A stretch of 54,385 bases of DNA from Gemmatimonadales bacterium (GTDB lineage: Bacteria > Gemmatimonadota > Gemmatimonadetes > Gemmatimonadales > GWC2-71-9), in contig JAICLE010000011.1 of NCBI GenBank assembly GCA_025927545.1, positions 1 through 54,385 of the forward strand, written 5' to 3'. This document shows positions 26,072 through 37,816 of the stretch, piece by piece. A program made the translations under genes and the position numbers. The first letter of the stretch is position 1; every line of letters begins with the position of its first letter. Under the pieces are notes generated by a model. That model searched no databases, had not been told where the DNA came from, and worked only from the letters and a program-made list of their open reading frames with translations.

Positions 26072-26289
26072 AGCCCGCCACGATCGTGGGTATCATCCTC
26101 ATCGTGCTCGGCATCGCCGGCTTTGCGTTCGGCGGCCTCTCCTTCACGCACAAGGAGAAGGTGATCGACCTCGGGCCCATCCAGGCCAGTGCCGACAAGA
26201 AGGAATCGCTCCCGATCCCTCCGGTCCTCGGTGCATTGGCCATCGTGGGCGGTGTGGTGCTCGTCGCCGTCGGCGCGCGACGAGCCTAG
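26068..26289 (+). CDS. DUF3185-like small membrane protein
   Basis: 73 residues. Two hydrophobic helices (about 4-22 and 50-69) flank a conserved loop with GGLSFTHKEKVIDLGPIQAS and LPIPPVLG, which matches my recollection of DUF3185 proteins. ATG 26068 is preferred to GTG 26059 because it forms an ATGA overlap with the tiny upstream frame. Function unknown; relatives are inner-membrane proteins. It stands alone between the OPT gene (divergent) and the sigma factor, with a hairpin after it. Confidence 0.7.
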   Translation: MKPATIVGIILIVLGIAGFAFGGLSFTHKEKVIDLGPIQASADKKESLPIPPVLGALAIVGGVVLVAVGARRA

Positions 26290-26299
26290 GCCGAGAGAA

Positions 26300-26347
26300 C
26301 AAGGGTCCGGCCCGCGCGCCAGCACCTCGGCGCGCGGCCGGTCCTTG
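26300..26347 (+). terminator. Terminator-like long hairpin after the DUF3185-like gene
   Basis: Arms of about 20 bases (26300-26320 and 26329-26347) pair almost fully, with two small bulges, around an eight-base loop. It begins 11 bases after the stop at 26289. The plus-strand 3' side is followed by C/T-rich sequence rather than a T-run, so it may be a Rho-independent terminator of weak form or an mRNA-stabilising hairpin. Confidence 0.5.
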
Positions 26348-26585
26348 CTCCTCCCCGAGCGTCCCCTGCTCCCCGCTTCTCCCAGCACAGAACCAGACGG
26401 TCTCCGGCATCGTTCACTGAAAGATGCGCTTGCGGGATCACTGGGCTTTGCGTATGTCGGGTAACGATCCCTGTCAGGGCGCCGGTCAGCCCCTGTCGCC
26501 GGGAGCGATCGCGAGGGATCTTGCCAGGGATAGGTCGAGCGTGGCCGTCAGGATCCCCCACTCCGCTCCACCCGGCTACGTTCGC

Positions 26586-26606
26586 AAAGCACATTGAAAG
26601 CACATT
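26586..26606 (+). repeat. Tandem direct repeat of AAAGCACATT with 11-base period
   Basis: AAAGCACATT occurs at 26586-26595 and again at 26597-26606, separated by one G, so the two copies lie one helical turn apart. The block ends four bases before the GGAG that precedes the sigma factor ATG at 26617. This layout suits a dimeric regulator site or a site in the 5' end of the mRNA. Confidence 0.6.
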
Positions 26607-26616
26607 CGTAGGAGCC

Positions 26617-27267
26617 ATGCCCCGCCCCGTGCCGCCCCGCCAGGGAGGTGCCGACCCGCCGGATGCCGCGCCCGGCGGCAGCCGCAGGTTTGCCCTTGCG
26701 GGCGAAGCCTCGCTGCGTCGGCGGCTGGTGGCGCGGGACGAGCAGGCGCTCGTGGAGCTGATCGAAGCCGCCAGTCCCTGGCTGCTCGGAGTCACCCGGT
26801 CGATGTTGGCTGATCACGACGAGGCGGACGAAGTCGTGCTGGAGGTGTTCGCGTCCGCGTGGGACCGTGCCAGCGGTCTGGGCGACGAGAACGAGATGCT
26901 CCTGCCCTGGCTGCTTCGGATCGCGCGAAACCGCGCGCTCGACCGGCTCCGCGGCCGTCGTCGCCGCCGGCTGAAGCTGGCGCGGGCGGATGCCTATGGG
27001 GAACTGCCCCCCGCCCAGGCAGGCCCTGCCGAGGTGGACGAAGCGGCGCTTCCGGGTTGGCACGTGCACGAGTCGGTACATGGGGCGCTTGCCGGACTGC
27101 CCGAGGAGCAGCGCTCGGTCGTACGGCTGGCCTACTTTCGCGGGCTCACCCACTCCGAGATCGCGCGCGAGCTCGCCATTCCGGTCGGCACGGTCAAGAC
27201 CCGGCTCCGCCTCGCGTTCGGCAAGCTCAGGGTGGCGCTCGCGCCGATCAAGGACTGGGTCCTGTGA
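26617..27267 (+). CDS. ECF-type RNA polymerase sigma factor
   Basis: 216 residues. Region 2 spans about 44-112 (LIEAASPWLLGVTRSMLADH, then DEVVLEVFASAWDRAS and LLRIARNRALDRLRG) and region 4 about 152-205 (ALAGLPEEQRSVVRLAYFRG, LTHSEIARELAIPVGTVKTR). The region 4 form resembles SigK-like factors that pair with RskA-type anti-sigmas, and just such a gene follows with a GTGA overlap. The start is not certain: the ATG has a GGAG only two bases upstream, and GTG 26629 is in frame. Expected to direct RNA polymerase to a small stress or envelope regulon and to be held at the membrane by its partner. Confidence 0.92.
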   Translation: MPRPVPPRQGGADPPDAAPGGSRRFALAGEASLRRRLVARDEQALVELIEAASPWLLGVTRSMLADHDEADEVVLEVFASAWDRASGLGDENEMLLPWLLRIARNRALDRLRGRRRRRLKLARADAYGELPPAQAGPAEVDEAALPGWHVHESVHGALAGLPEEQRSVVRLAYFRGLTHSEIARELAIPVGTVKTRLRLAFGKLRVALAPIKDWVL

Positions 27268-27989
27268 CCACCCATGACTGGTACGTCGAACACCGCGAGG
27301 CATACGTGGCCCGAAGCCTCGAGCCTGGCGAGGAGCGCGCGTTCCGTAACCACCTGGTGCATTGCGACGAGTGCGCCCGGGGGACCGACCGGCTGGCGCG
27401 AGAGCTCGGCTGGCTGGGCATGGCCGTGGATCCGGTGCCACCGGAGCCCGGGCGCGCGCGCCGGATGGCCAGCGTGATTCTCGCCCGGCGAAACCGGTGG
27501 CGGCGGTGGCTGCCACTGGCTGCCGCGGCCGCGCTGGCCCTGGCCGCGGGCGGCGCGGCGCTCGGCGGGCGTAGCGAGCGCCGCGAGCTGCGGACCCTGC
27601 TGGCCGAGCGCGAGGGCGAGCTGGCGGCCCTGCAGGACACGCTGTCGGTGCTCCGCCGCGCCCACCAAGTGCTGCAGACGCGCATTTCGATGGATGGCCA
27701 CGAGGGTGGACTGCTGATCTTCCAGGATGCAGTGTCGCACCGCTGGTGCGTCATCGTGCACGGCCTGCCGCCGGCCCCGGCCGGCAGCGTCTACCAGTTC
27801 TGGTTCATCACGGAGACCGGGATGGTGCGCTCAGTCGAGGTCAACGCCGACACCCGGCGACCCGCCTTCATGACCCTGCCGATGCCGGGCGTGGCGGCGC
27901 CGGTCATGGGTGCGGCGCTCACGATGGAGCCGGTCGTGAACCGGTCGAGCGAGCCCAGGGGGGTGACGCTGGCGCACCTGGTGTTCTGA
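27264..27989 (+). CDS. Membrane anti-sigma factor, zinc (ZAS) and RskA-type C-terminal domain
   Basis: 241 residues from GTG 27264, overlapping the sigma stop. The N-terminal cytoplasmic domain has the zinc anti-sigma motif H-x3-C-x2-C (His30, Cys34, Cys37, in NHLVHCDECARG). One membrane helix at about 78-98 is followed by a coiled-coil segment (RRELRTLLAEREGELAALQD and on) and a periplasmic RskA-like domain (GSVYQFWFITETGMVRSVEV). It should bind and silence the adjacent sigma factor until the signal leads to regulated proteolysis. It converges with dacB, with only 12 bases between the stops. Confidence 0.9.
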   Translation: MTTHDWYVEHREAYVARSLEPGEERAFRNHLVHCDECARGTDRLARELGWLGMAVDPVPPEPGRARRMASVILARRNRWRRWLPLAAAAALALAAGGAALGGRSERRELRTLLAEREGELAALQDTLSVLRRAHQVLQTRISMDGHEGGLLIFQDAVSHRWCVIVHGLPPAPAGSVYQFWFITETGMVRSVEVNADTRRPAFMTLPMPGVAAPVMGAALTMEPVVNRSSEPRGVTLAHLVF

Positions 27990-28001
27990 CGTGGGGACCG
28001 C

Positions 28002-29576
28002 TCAGCGCGAGGTGGAATCCGCCTCCGTGGCGGCGCTGTCGGACTCGGCGGCTGCCGCCGGCCACCACGATGGCGTCGGCGGCTCCTCCTCACCGCCGAG
28101 CTGCACGGGCGGCGCCGCCTCGACGGTATCGCTGGGGATGATCACGCCATTGGCGCCGAGATCGCGGAACAGCTTCCACTGCGCCTGCCGCGCGGCCCAG
28201 GGGCGGGGCCCGTTATACATGAGCGCGACCAGGAGCGTGCCCTCGGGCCGTCCGAGATAGCCGACTACAGTTGACACCTGCCCGAGCGTCCCGGTCTTGG
28301 CGCGGACAACGCCCTCGCCGGGGAACCCGCTGTTGAGGCGGTACAGCGTACCGGTCCCGTTGGCCGGCAGCAGCATGGGAAAGTTCCGGCCCGCCGGTGT
28401 GTCGGGGAATCTGGCCAGATAGGTGACGAACGTGTGGGGCGAGACCCGGTCATCGTAGGAAAGCCCGCTGCCGTCCACCAGGTATACGCCGTCGGCCGAG
28501 CCGACCACCTGCCGCACGTGCTGGGTGAGCAGCGCGGGCGCGTGGTCGCGGCCGCCGGCCCACTGCAACAGCAGCTCGGCTCCGAGATTCAGGCTTCGGC
28601 GGTTGATCTCGCTGGCCAGCGAGTCGAGCGGCGGCGACGATACCTCCGCCAGGATCTGAGGGCCGCCGGACGGCGGCGGTCCGATGTAGGGCGAGGGATT
28701 CCAGACGATGCCCGCGCGCTTGAGCGCGCTGGCCCAGACGGCGCTCAGCACCGCGCGAGGATCGCGCGTGGCAACCGTGAGCCGCCGGGGGGCGGCGCGC
28801 ACGCCGATGGTGCCGGTCACCACCCACCCGCCGTCGCCCCGGGCCCGGAGTACGAGACGGGAGCGCCGGCCGGAGCGGGTGGTGGCCGTGACGCTGACCC
28901 GGGAGCCGATACCCTCGGGGGCGGTCTCGATCATCCTCGCACGCCGCCCCACGGCGGTGCCGGGCCGCACGGTGACCCAGATGACGTTCTCATGCAGCGT
29001 CAGCGGCCCGACGAGCGGCGCGAAGATGCGTCCCTGGTGCTTCGGCGACCAGACCGCGGGATAGAGCGCGTTCGCGGGCCCATTCGAGCTCTGGAGCTGC
29101 AGCGGACCGGTGAGCTTGTGCACCCCGATGCTGGCGAGCTGGAGCGCGAGGTCGTACAGCGTGGGGCCGGAGCCCTCCGCGCGTTCGAGCGACGGATCAC
29201 CGTTCAGCTCGAGCGCCCAGCTTCCGATCCATTCGCCGGTGGCCGGGTCGAGCGCACCGGCACCGACCACGCGGGTGGGGCGCCGGGCGGTCCCGCCCAG
29301 AACGCTGCGGGCGAACCCCGTGGTGAACAGCTTTACCGTGGACGCGGGCATGAGCGGCTCGTCGGGATGCACGCTCCACAGCATCCGGCCGGCCTCGTTC
29401 GCCACCGCAATGCCCCACTCGCCCGGCGCCGAACGGCTGGTTCGCTGATACCATGAATCCAGCCGTCCCGTAAGCCACCCCGCGTCGGTCTGCGCCGCGA
29501 GGGGGGCGGTCGGGACCTGGACACAGGCCAGCACTGCCCAGGCGATGGTGTGGCGGCGGAACGACGAATGACGCAC
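28002..29576 (-). CDS. dacB: D-alanyl-D-alanine carboxypeptidase/endopeptidase (PBP4, S13 family)
   Basis: 524 residues from GTG 29576. Signal peptide 1-29 (IAWAVLACVQVPTAPLAAQ). The three active-site motifs of class C low-mass PBPs are present: S-x-x-K in ASTVK (Ser79, Lys82), SLN in INRRSLNLGAELLLQ, and KTG in RAKTGTLG. The insert between the first two motifs, about 240 residues, is the large domain typical of the S13 family. Periplasmic; trims or cuts cross-links in peptidoglycan. It ends with an acidic Ser/Ala-rich tail of about 40 residues. Its convergent neighbour is an envelope-type sigma/anti-sigma pair, which may be coincidence. Confidence 0.93.
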   Translation of the reverse strand: MRHSSFRRHTIAWAVLACVQVPTAPLAAQTDAGWLTGRLDSWYQRTSRSAPGEWGIAVANEAGRMLWSVHPDEPLMPASTVKLFTTGFARSVLGGTARRPTRVVGAGALDPATGEWIGSWALELNGDPSLERAEGSGPTLYDLALQLASIGVHKLTGPLQLQSSNGPANALYPAVWSPKHQGRIFAPLVGPLTLHENVIWVTVRPGTAVGRRARMIETAPEGIGSRVSVTATTRSGRRSRLVLRARGDGGWVVTGTIGVRAAPRRLTVATRDPRAVLSAVWASALKRAGIVWNPSPYIGPPPSGGPQILAEVSSPPLDSLASEINRRSLNLGAELLLQWAGGRDHAPALLTQHVRQVVGSADGVYLVDGSGLSYDDRVSPHTFVTYLARFPDTPAGRNFPMLLPANGTGTLYRLNSGFPGEGVVRAKTGTLGQVSTVVGYLGRPEGTLLVALMYNGPRPWAARQAQWKLFRDLGANGVIIPSDTVEAAPPVQLGGEEEPPTPSWWPAAAAESDSAATEADSTSR

Positions 29577-29622
29577 GGTGTTTCCCGGGATTGGTGTGAC
29601 GTCCGAACACGGGCGGCCGAAT

Positions 29623-29651
29623 GTATTGCGCGCCACGGCTCCGGCTGTCAA
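29623..29651 (-). promoter_or_regulatory. Candidate sigma-70 promoter for dacB
   Basis: On the minus strand a perfect TTGACA (29646-29651) is followed after 17 bases by CAATAC (29623-29628), a weak -10. Transcription would start near 29616, about 40 bases before the GTG at 29576. The perfect -35 is notable in this GC-rich context; the poor -10 keeps confidence moderate. Confidence 0.4.
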
Positions 29652-29777
29652 GTACCTAAACACATAATCAGTAGCGATTTATCTGCGGTGGCCGGCCGCT
29701 GTGTCGGCGGGCGGCGCTTCCGGGCGGACCGGGGACAGGGGTGCAAGTCCCGGGCCCCCGGGTCGGGTGGCGGGCAT

Positions 29778-30941
29778 TTACTTGAGCAGCGTCTTCGCGA
29801 TCGTCTGCAGCTGCATGTTGCTGGTGCCCTCGTAGATGGTCCCGATCTTGGCGTCGCGGTAGTACTTCTCCGCCGGGTACTCCTTGGAGTATCCGTAGCC
29901 GCCGAAGAGCTCGAGGCAGTTGGACGTGGTGCGATCCGCCACCTGCGAGCTGAACAGCTTCGCCATTGCCGCCTGTGCGGCGAACGGCTGACCGGCGTCC
30001 TTGAGCCGTGCCGCATTGTACACCATCAGCCGCGCGGCCTCGAGGTCGGTGGTCATCTGCGCGAGCTGGAACTGCACGCCCTGGAACTCCGCCACGGGCC
30101 TGCCGAACTGCCGCCGCTCCTTGACGTACGCCGTTGCCGCCTCGAGCGCGCCGGCGCCGACACCGATCATCTGGGCGCCGATCCCGATGCGGCCTTCGTT
30201 CAGCGTCTCGATGGCGATCTTGTAGCCCTGCCCAACGGGGCCGAGCACGTTGGCGTCCGGCACCCGGCACCGCTCCAGGATCAGCTCGGTCGTGCTCGAG
30301 GCCCGGATGCCGAGCTTGTTCTCCTTCTTTCCGACCGCGAAGCCCGGAAACTCGCGCTCCACCACGAACGCCGTGATGCCCTTGTAGCCCTTCGCGGGAT
30401 CGCCGTTGGCGAAGACGATGAACAGGCCCGCCTCGGCGCCGTTGGTGATCCAGAACTTCCGGCCGGTGAGCTCCCATCCGCCGGCGGTCCGTTCCGCCCG
30501 GGTCTCGAGCGCAAAGGCATCGCTCCCGCTTCCCGGCTCCGACAGGGCGAAGGCGCCGAGCAGATCGGTGGTGAGCCTGGGGAAGTAGCGCCGCTGCTGC
30601 TCGTTGCTGCCCCACCGGAGCAGGGCATTGTTGACCAGCGTGTTGTGCACGTCCACGTAGATCGCCGCGGAGGCGTCCACCCGGGCGAGCTCCTCGATGG
30701 CGAGCACCGCCAGAAAGATGCTGCCGCCCGCGCCCCCGTACTGCTCGGGCACCTCGATCCCCATGAGCCCCAGCTCGAAGATCCGCTGAATGAGCTCGGG
30801 GCGGAACTGCGCCGCTTCATCCATCGCCTGCACGTGCGGCCGCACCTCGGTGCCGGCGAACTCACGGACCGCGTCGCGGAACATGCTCTCTTCGTCGGAC
30901 AGGGTGGTGAGGGCGGGAGCGGCGGTGCGGAGGTCCTGCAT
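29778..30941 (-). CDS. Acyl-CoA dehydrogenase (short/branched-chain type)
   Basis: 387 residues. FAD enzyme that makes the 2,3-double bond in acyl-CoA during fatty acid or branched-chain amino acid breakdown, passing electrons to ETF. Signatures: FALSEPGSGSDAFALETRAE (flavin site), KFWITNGAEAGLFIVFA, and the C-terminal LELFGGYGYSKEYPAEKYYR. The catalytic Glu sits in GTIYEGTSNMQ (Glu371), the position used in short-chain and branched-chain members. All domains and the length are normal. It follows the homocysteine methyltransferase/MTHFR gene by 32 bases on the same strand, so it may share the met transcript. No ETF genes are nearby. Confidence 0.95.
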   Translation of the reverse strand: MQDLRTAAPALTTLSDEESMFRDAVREFAGTEVRPHVQAMDEAAQFRPELIQRIFELGLMGIEVPEQYGGAGGSIFLAVLAIEELARVDASAAIYVDVHNTLVNNALLRWGSNEQQRRYFPRLTTDLLGAFALSEPGSGSDAFALETRAERTAGGWELTGRKFWITNGAEAGLFIVFANGDPAKGYKGITAFVVEREFPGFAVGKKENKLGIRASSTTELILERCRVPDANVLGPVGQGYKIAIETLNEGRIGIGAQMIGVGAGALEAATAYVKERRQFGRPVAEFQGVQFQLAQMTTDLEAARLMVYNAARLKDAGQPFAAQAAMAKLFSSQVADRTTSNCLELFGGYGYSKEYPAEKYYRDAKIGTIYEGTSNMQLQTIAKTLLK

Positions 30942-30973
30942 GGCTGGACTCCGGAAGTGGTCGGCGGCGATGC

Positions 30974-32854
30974 TCAGGTGGGAGGAGTATACCCCCGCCC
31001 CGGGACGGGTTCAATCGGCGCGGCCGCGAGCACGTCGAGCGCCACGGGGACCCGCCCGAGCGGCGCCGACACCTGCACGCCCTGCACGCGCTCCGCGACG
31101 GCGTCGAGCATTTCGCGGGAGATCCGCACCCCCTCCGCCAGCGCCTCCTCCTTGCCGCCCGCGCTCGCGGCCCGCATCCGGTCGAGCACCGCGCCGGGTA
31201 CCGAGACACCGGGCACCTCGTTGGCGAGGAACTCCGCGTTGCGCACGGAGACGAGCGGCCAGATTCCGGCCACGATCGGAATCCGGAAGCCCTCGACGCG
31301 GCGGAGGAAGTGATCGAGCTGCTCCAGGTCGAACACCGGCTGGGTGATCGCGTACTCGGCGCCGGCCTCGACCTTGTACGCGAAGCGCTTGAGCTCGCGG
31401 TCCAGGTCGGGCGCGGCCGGGTTCACGCCCACGCCGATCACGAACCGGGTCGGCTCGCCGATCGGATTCCCGCCCGGATCGAGCCCGTGATTGAGCCGGC
31501 TCACGAGATTGGTCAGCCCGATGCTGTCGATGTCGAAGACCGCCGTGGCTTCCGGATACGGCCCCATCTTGGGCGGGTCGCCGGTGATGATCAGCAGAGT
31601 CCGCACGCCGGCCGCGGCGGCGCCGAGCAGGTCGGAGAGCATCCCCAGCAGGTTGCGGTCGCGGCAGGCATAGTGCACTACCGCCTCCAGGCCGACTTCG
31701 CGCTGGATCATGAGCGCGGAGAGGAGGGCGCCCATCCGGCTCTGCGCGCGCGGGCCGTCCGGCACGTTGACGGCGTCCACGCCGGCGGCCTTGAGCTGGC
31801 GGACCTGCTCGAACATGGGGCCGGGATCGACACCCTTGGGCGGCACGATCTCGACCGTCGTGACGAACCGGCCGTCCGCGAGCTTGGCGCCGAGCCGGGA
31901 CCGGGCGGCGAGGGGCACCGGGTCGATCGCCACGGCCGGCGTCGGTGGCGGAATGGTCCCCATGTCGAAGGCGTGCCGCGGCGAGACGCTCTGCACGAAG
32001 CCCACCATCGCCCGGATGTGGTCCGGCGTCGTGCCGCAGCAGCCGCCGACGAACCGGGCGCCCGCCTCCACCATGCGCCGCGCGTAGCTCGCCATGTACT
32101 CGGGTGACGCCATGTAGATCTTGCGGTCGCCCACCTCGCGCGGCAAGCCGGCATTCGGCTGCGCGCTGATCGGCAAGCTCACGACTCGCGCGAGCTTCTC
32201 CACCGCCTCGAGCACGCCGTGCGGCCCCACGGAGCAGTTGACGCCCACCACGTCCACGCCCATCGCGACAAGCTCGGGGCCGAACGCTACGGGATCGGTG
32301 CCGTAGTGAGTCTTCCCGTCGGTCCCGACCGTCATCTGCGCGATGATGGGCAGCTCGGACACGCCGCGAATCGCGGCCACCGCCGCCCCCAGCTCCGCGA
32401 CATCACTGAAGGTCTCGAGGATGAAACCGTCCACGCCGCCCTCGAGCAGCCCGCACACCTGGCGCTGGAATGCGGCCCGCGCCTCGGCCAGCGAGAGCTC
32501 GCCGAACGGCTCGACCCTGACGCCGAGCGGGCCGATGGCGCCGCCCACCGCGGCGCGTGCGCCGGCCGCCTCCCGCGCGAGGCCGGCGGCGGCGGCGTTG
32601 ATCCGCTCGGTTTCGCCTGCCAGACCGCAGGTGGCCAGCTTGAGCGGGTTGGCGCCGAAGGTGTTGGTCTCCAGCAGCTCGGCGCCGGCGCGCAGGTACT
32701 CGCGATGGATGTCGCGCACGAGGTCGGGTCGTCGGAGGTTGAGCTCGTCGTAGCAGACGTTCAGAAACACCCCGCGCCCGTACAGCATGGTGCCCATGGC
32801 CCCGTCCACCACGTGGACGCGGCCGTCGTCGATGAGCTGCCGCAGCGTGGGCAC
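30974..32854 (-). CDS. Bifunctional homocysteine S-methyltransferase / 5,10-methylene-THF reductase
   Basis: 626 residues from GTG 32854, which follows the metH stop without a gap. Residues 1-290 are a homocysteine methyltransferase domain: HVVDGAMGTMLYGRG, LETNTFGANPLKL, and zinc Cys in GVNCSVGP and [10 protein letters not shown]. Residues about 320-600 are an MTHFR domain with VTTVEIVPPKGVDPGPMFEQ, LLIITGDPPKMG and EYAITQPVFDLEQ. This is the YitJ-type fusion. The MTHFR half makes methyl-THF, the substrate of MetH next door; the first half can use another methyl donor. No separate metF is present in the window, so this protein likely fills that role. Confidence 0.93.
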   Translation of the reverse strand: MPTLRQLIDDGRVHVVDGAMGTMLYGRGVFLNVCYDELNLRRPDLVRDIHREYLRAGAELLETNTFGANPLKLATCGLAGETERINAAAAGLAREAAGARAAVGGAIGPLGVRVEPFGELSLAEARAAFQRQVCGLLEGGVDGFILETFSDVAELGAAVAAIRGVSELPIIAQMTVGTDGKTHYGTDPVAFGPELVAMGVDVVGVNCSVGPHGVLEAVEKLARVVSLPISAQPNAGLPREVGDRKIYMASPEYMASYARRMVEAGARFVGGCCGTTPDHIRAMVGFVQSVSPRHAFDMGTIPPPTPAVAIDPVPLAARSRLGAKLADGRFVTTVEIVPPKGVDPGPMFEQVRQLKAAGVDAVNVPDGPRAQSRMGALLSALMIQREVGLEAVVHYACRDRNLLGMLSDLLGAAAAGVRTLLIITGDPPKMGPYPEATAVFDIDSIGLTNLVSRLNHGLDPGGNPIGEPTRFVIGVGVNPAAPDLDRELKRFAYKVEAGAEYAITQPVFDLEQLDHFLRRVEGFRIPIVAGIWPLVSVRNAEFLANEVPGVSVPGAVLDRMRAASAGGKEEALAEGVRISREMLDAVAERVQGVQVSAPLGRVPVALDVLAAAPIEPVPGRGYTPPT

Positions 32855-36601
<3,747 letters not shown>

Positions 36602-36617
36602 GAGGGCTCTCCAGGAC

Positions 36618-36650
36618 AAAAAAGCCCCTGAAGCCAAAACGCGTCAGGGG
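36618..36650 (-). terminator. Rho-independent terminator/attenuator just before metH
   Basis: On the minus strand CCCCTGA (36650-36644) pairs with TCAGGGG (36631-36625), followed at once by C and a six-T run (36623-36618). The T-run ends 17 bases before the metH GTG and only a few bases before its ribosome site, so transcription stopping here would prevent metH expression. It could also simply end the yggT transcript. Confidence 0.75.
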
Positions 36651-36658
36651 TGCGTTTT
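36636..36658 (-). promoter_or_regulatory. Candidate antiterminator helix overlapping the metH terminator
   Basis: On the minus strand AAAACGC (36658-36652) can pair with GCGTTTT (36642-36636). The nine-base loop between them contains the 5' arm of the terminator. The two helices compete or would form a tight pseudoknot, as in attenuators. The 5' arm also overlaps the stop codon of a 13-codon frame. Confidence 0.45.
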
Positions 36659-36698
36659 AGCGGTTTTTAACGTGGCCGCAAGCAGCGCAAATCTCCAC
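36657..36698 (-). CDS. Candidate 13-codon leader peptide of metH
   Basis: GTG 36698 opens a frame reading V-E-I-C-A-A-C-G-H-V-K-N-R and stopping at TAA 36657-36659. It contains two Cys codons and no Met codon. If the promoter at 36705-36733 is real, the GTG lies at the predicted first transcribed base, so the frame would be translated without a leader. Its stop overlaps the antiterminator arm, so ribosome position could switch the downstream hairpins. Support is positional only; there is no ribosome site. Confidence 0.3.
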   Translation of the reverse strand: MEICAACGHVKNR

Positions 36699-36704
36699 GG
36701 ATCG

Positions 36705-36733
36705 ATTGTCCGACACTGGTAACCTAATGCCAG
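36705..36733 (-). promoter_or_regulatory. Candidate sigma-70 promoter for metH
   Basis: Minus strand: CTGGCA (36733-36728) as -35, a 17-base spacer, and GACAAT (36710-36705) as -10, each four of six consensus bases. The predicted start is near 36698. It lies inside the 171-base gap between yggT and metH. Confidence 0.45.
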
Positions 36734-36772
36734 CGACCCCGCGCGGCCACTCGCCGGTCCCGAGAACCTCGA

Positions 36773-37348
36773 TCAGAAGAGCGACAAGACGAAGCCCCGC
36801 ACCACGCTGAGCACCAGCCAGGCCACCAGCGGGCTGAAATCGAACATGCCAAGCGGGGGCAGGATCCGCCGGATCGGATCGACGATCCAGTCGGTCAGAG
36901 CCATGACGAGCCGCATCCAGCCCCGGTAGGGCGAGATCCCGAACCATGACGCGATCACCCGCACGATCAAGGCGACCATGAGCACGGAAAAGAGGCCGCC
37001 CACCGCGAACCGGAGCCAGGCCCGGGGGCCGGCCGCCGTCAGGTACTGGAGCGTGACCGTGAAGCCCGCCAGCCAGTGCACCAGCGTGAGCAGCAGGAGG
37101 CCGCCCGCGACGACCACCCCCAGCAGCCAGAGCGGCGCGTCCTGAGGATTCCCGCCGGCGCGCAGGATCCGTCGCTCGAGCGGCAGCAGCACGGGGTCGC
37201 TCGCGCGGCGCATATAGCGCGGCCAGATCCCGAACGGCGTGATCCGCCGGCTCCGCACGGCCCAGTGGGTGACCGCCACGACCGACGCGTACACCAGCGC
37301 CAGGACGATGGCGCCGCGGACGATGAGGTCGAGCGTGTCGAAGACCAT
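36773..37348 (-). CDS. YggT family membrane protein
   Basis: 191 residues with two copies of the YggT module: helix, then ITPFGIWPRYMRRASDPVLL (first) and SPYRGWMRLVMALTDWIVDP followed by IRRILPPLGMFDFSPLVAWL (second), each with the P-x3-P-[LI]-R-R-I-L-type end. Inner-membrane protein; members are linked to osmotic tolerance in E. coli and to cell division factors (YlmG) elsewhere, with no settled mechanism. It starts 15 bases after the lipoprotein gene. Confidence 0.85.
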   Translation of the reverse strand: MVFDTLDLIVRGAIVLALVYASVVAVTHWAVRSRRITPFGIWPRYMRRASDPVLLPLERRILRAGGNPQDAPLWLLGVVVAGGLLLLTLVHWLAGFTVTLQYLTAAGPRAWLRFAVGGLFSVLMVALIVRVIASWFGISPYRGWMRLVMALTDWIVDPIRRILPPLGMFDFSPLVAWLVLSVVRGFVLSLF

Positions 37349-37363
37349 GTCGCGGAGCGGGGA

Positions 37364-37816
37364 TCAGCGGCCCGACGCGCCGACCCGGATGGGGCGCTGT
37401 GCGCCGGAGCCGGTGGTGCACATCAGGGTGAAGCGCCCCCCGTTAAGCGAGGCTTCTTCCAGGATCTGGCTGTCGCCCCGGCAGGAGGCGATCTCACGAT
37501 CTTCGGTTCGGCGGAACGCTACCGTGACCACGGGCTCCCGGGCGATGTTGACCAGCCGGCGCACGGTGCTGGGGGTGAGGCTGTCGATGCCCATCTGGCG
37601 AAAGGTGGCCGCCGGACGTCCCTGATGCGACCCGCGGTAGTCGATGGCACGATCGACCAGATCGAAGATCTCATGCCCGAGCGTCTCGGCCTCCTCCTGG
37701 TCGCGCGGGAGGTCGGCGCGGACCTCGGCTGGCTGGGCCCGCGCCGCGTCCTTCGAGCCGCATGCCGTCAGGAGCGCGAGCGCCAGCAGCGAGGCGGCCG
37801 GTGTCCGGCGCGTCAT
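37364..37816 (-). CDS. Small lipoprotein, unknown function
   Basis: 150 residues from ATG 37816, which overlaps the desaturase stop (ATGA). A lipoprotein signal peptide ends in the lipobox LLTAC (Cys about residue 19). The mature part has a helical stretch (EEAETLGHEIFDLVDRAIDY) and a C-terminal half with two Cys (IASCRGDS and LMCTTGSG) that could form a disulfide. No family recognised. Position between an acyl-ACP desaturase and YggT suggests an envelope role. Confidence 0.78.
   Translation of the reverse strand: MTRRTPAASLLALALLTACGSKDAARAQPAEVRADLPRDQEEAETLGHEIFDLVDRAIDYRGSHQGRPAATFRQMGIDSLTPSTVRRLVNIAREPVVTVAFRRTEDREIASCRGDSQILEEASLNGGRFTLMCTTGSGAQRPIRVGASGR

Larger units (their letters stand above)
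26290..26616 (+). other. Intergenic region between the DUF3185-like gene and the ECF sigma factor
   Basis: 327 bases with no credible gene. It holds a long imperfect hairpin right after the DUF3185-like stop (26300-26347) and, at the far end, a tandem direct repeat (26586-26606) directly in front of the sigma factor start. A promoter for the sigma operon must lie between; no clear consensus was seen, which would be expected if the ECF factor drives its own unusual promoter. Confidence 0.6.

Noticed and set aside
23682-26420. A 912-codon plus-strand frame
   Set aside because: Antisense to the OPT transporter with no domain-like sequence; low-complexity Arg/Asp/His/Glu composition.
29725-29765. 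A tRNA-like T-arm (GGGGTGCAAGTCCC) downstream of the acyl-CoA dehydrogenase gene
   Set aside because: No acceptor stem, anticodon arm or CCA end can be built around it on either strand; it is GC-rich spacer.
36602-36772. A known SAH, SAM or cobalamin riboswitch in the metH leader
   Set aside because: The leader was compared by eye with the conserved cores of these classes and no match was found; only the hairpins and the mini-frame can be supported.
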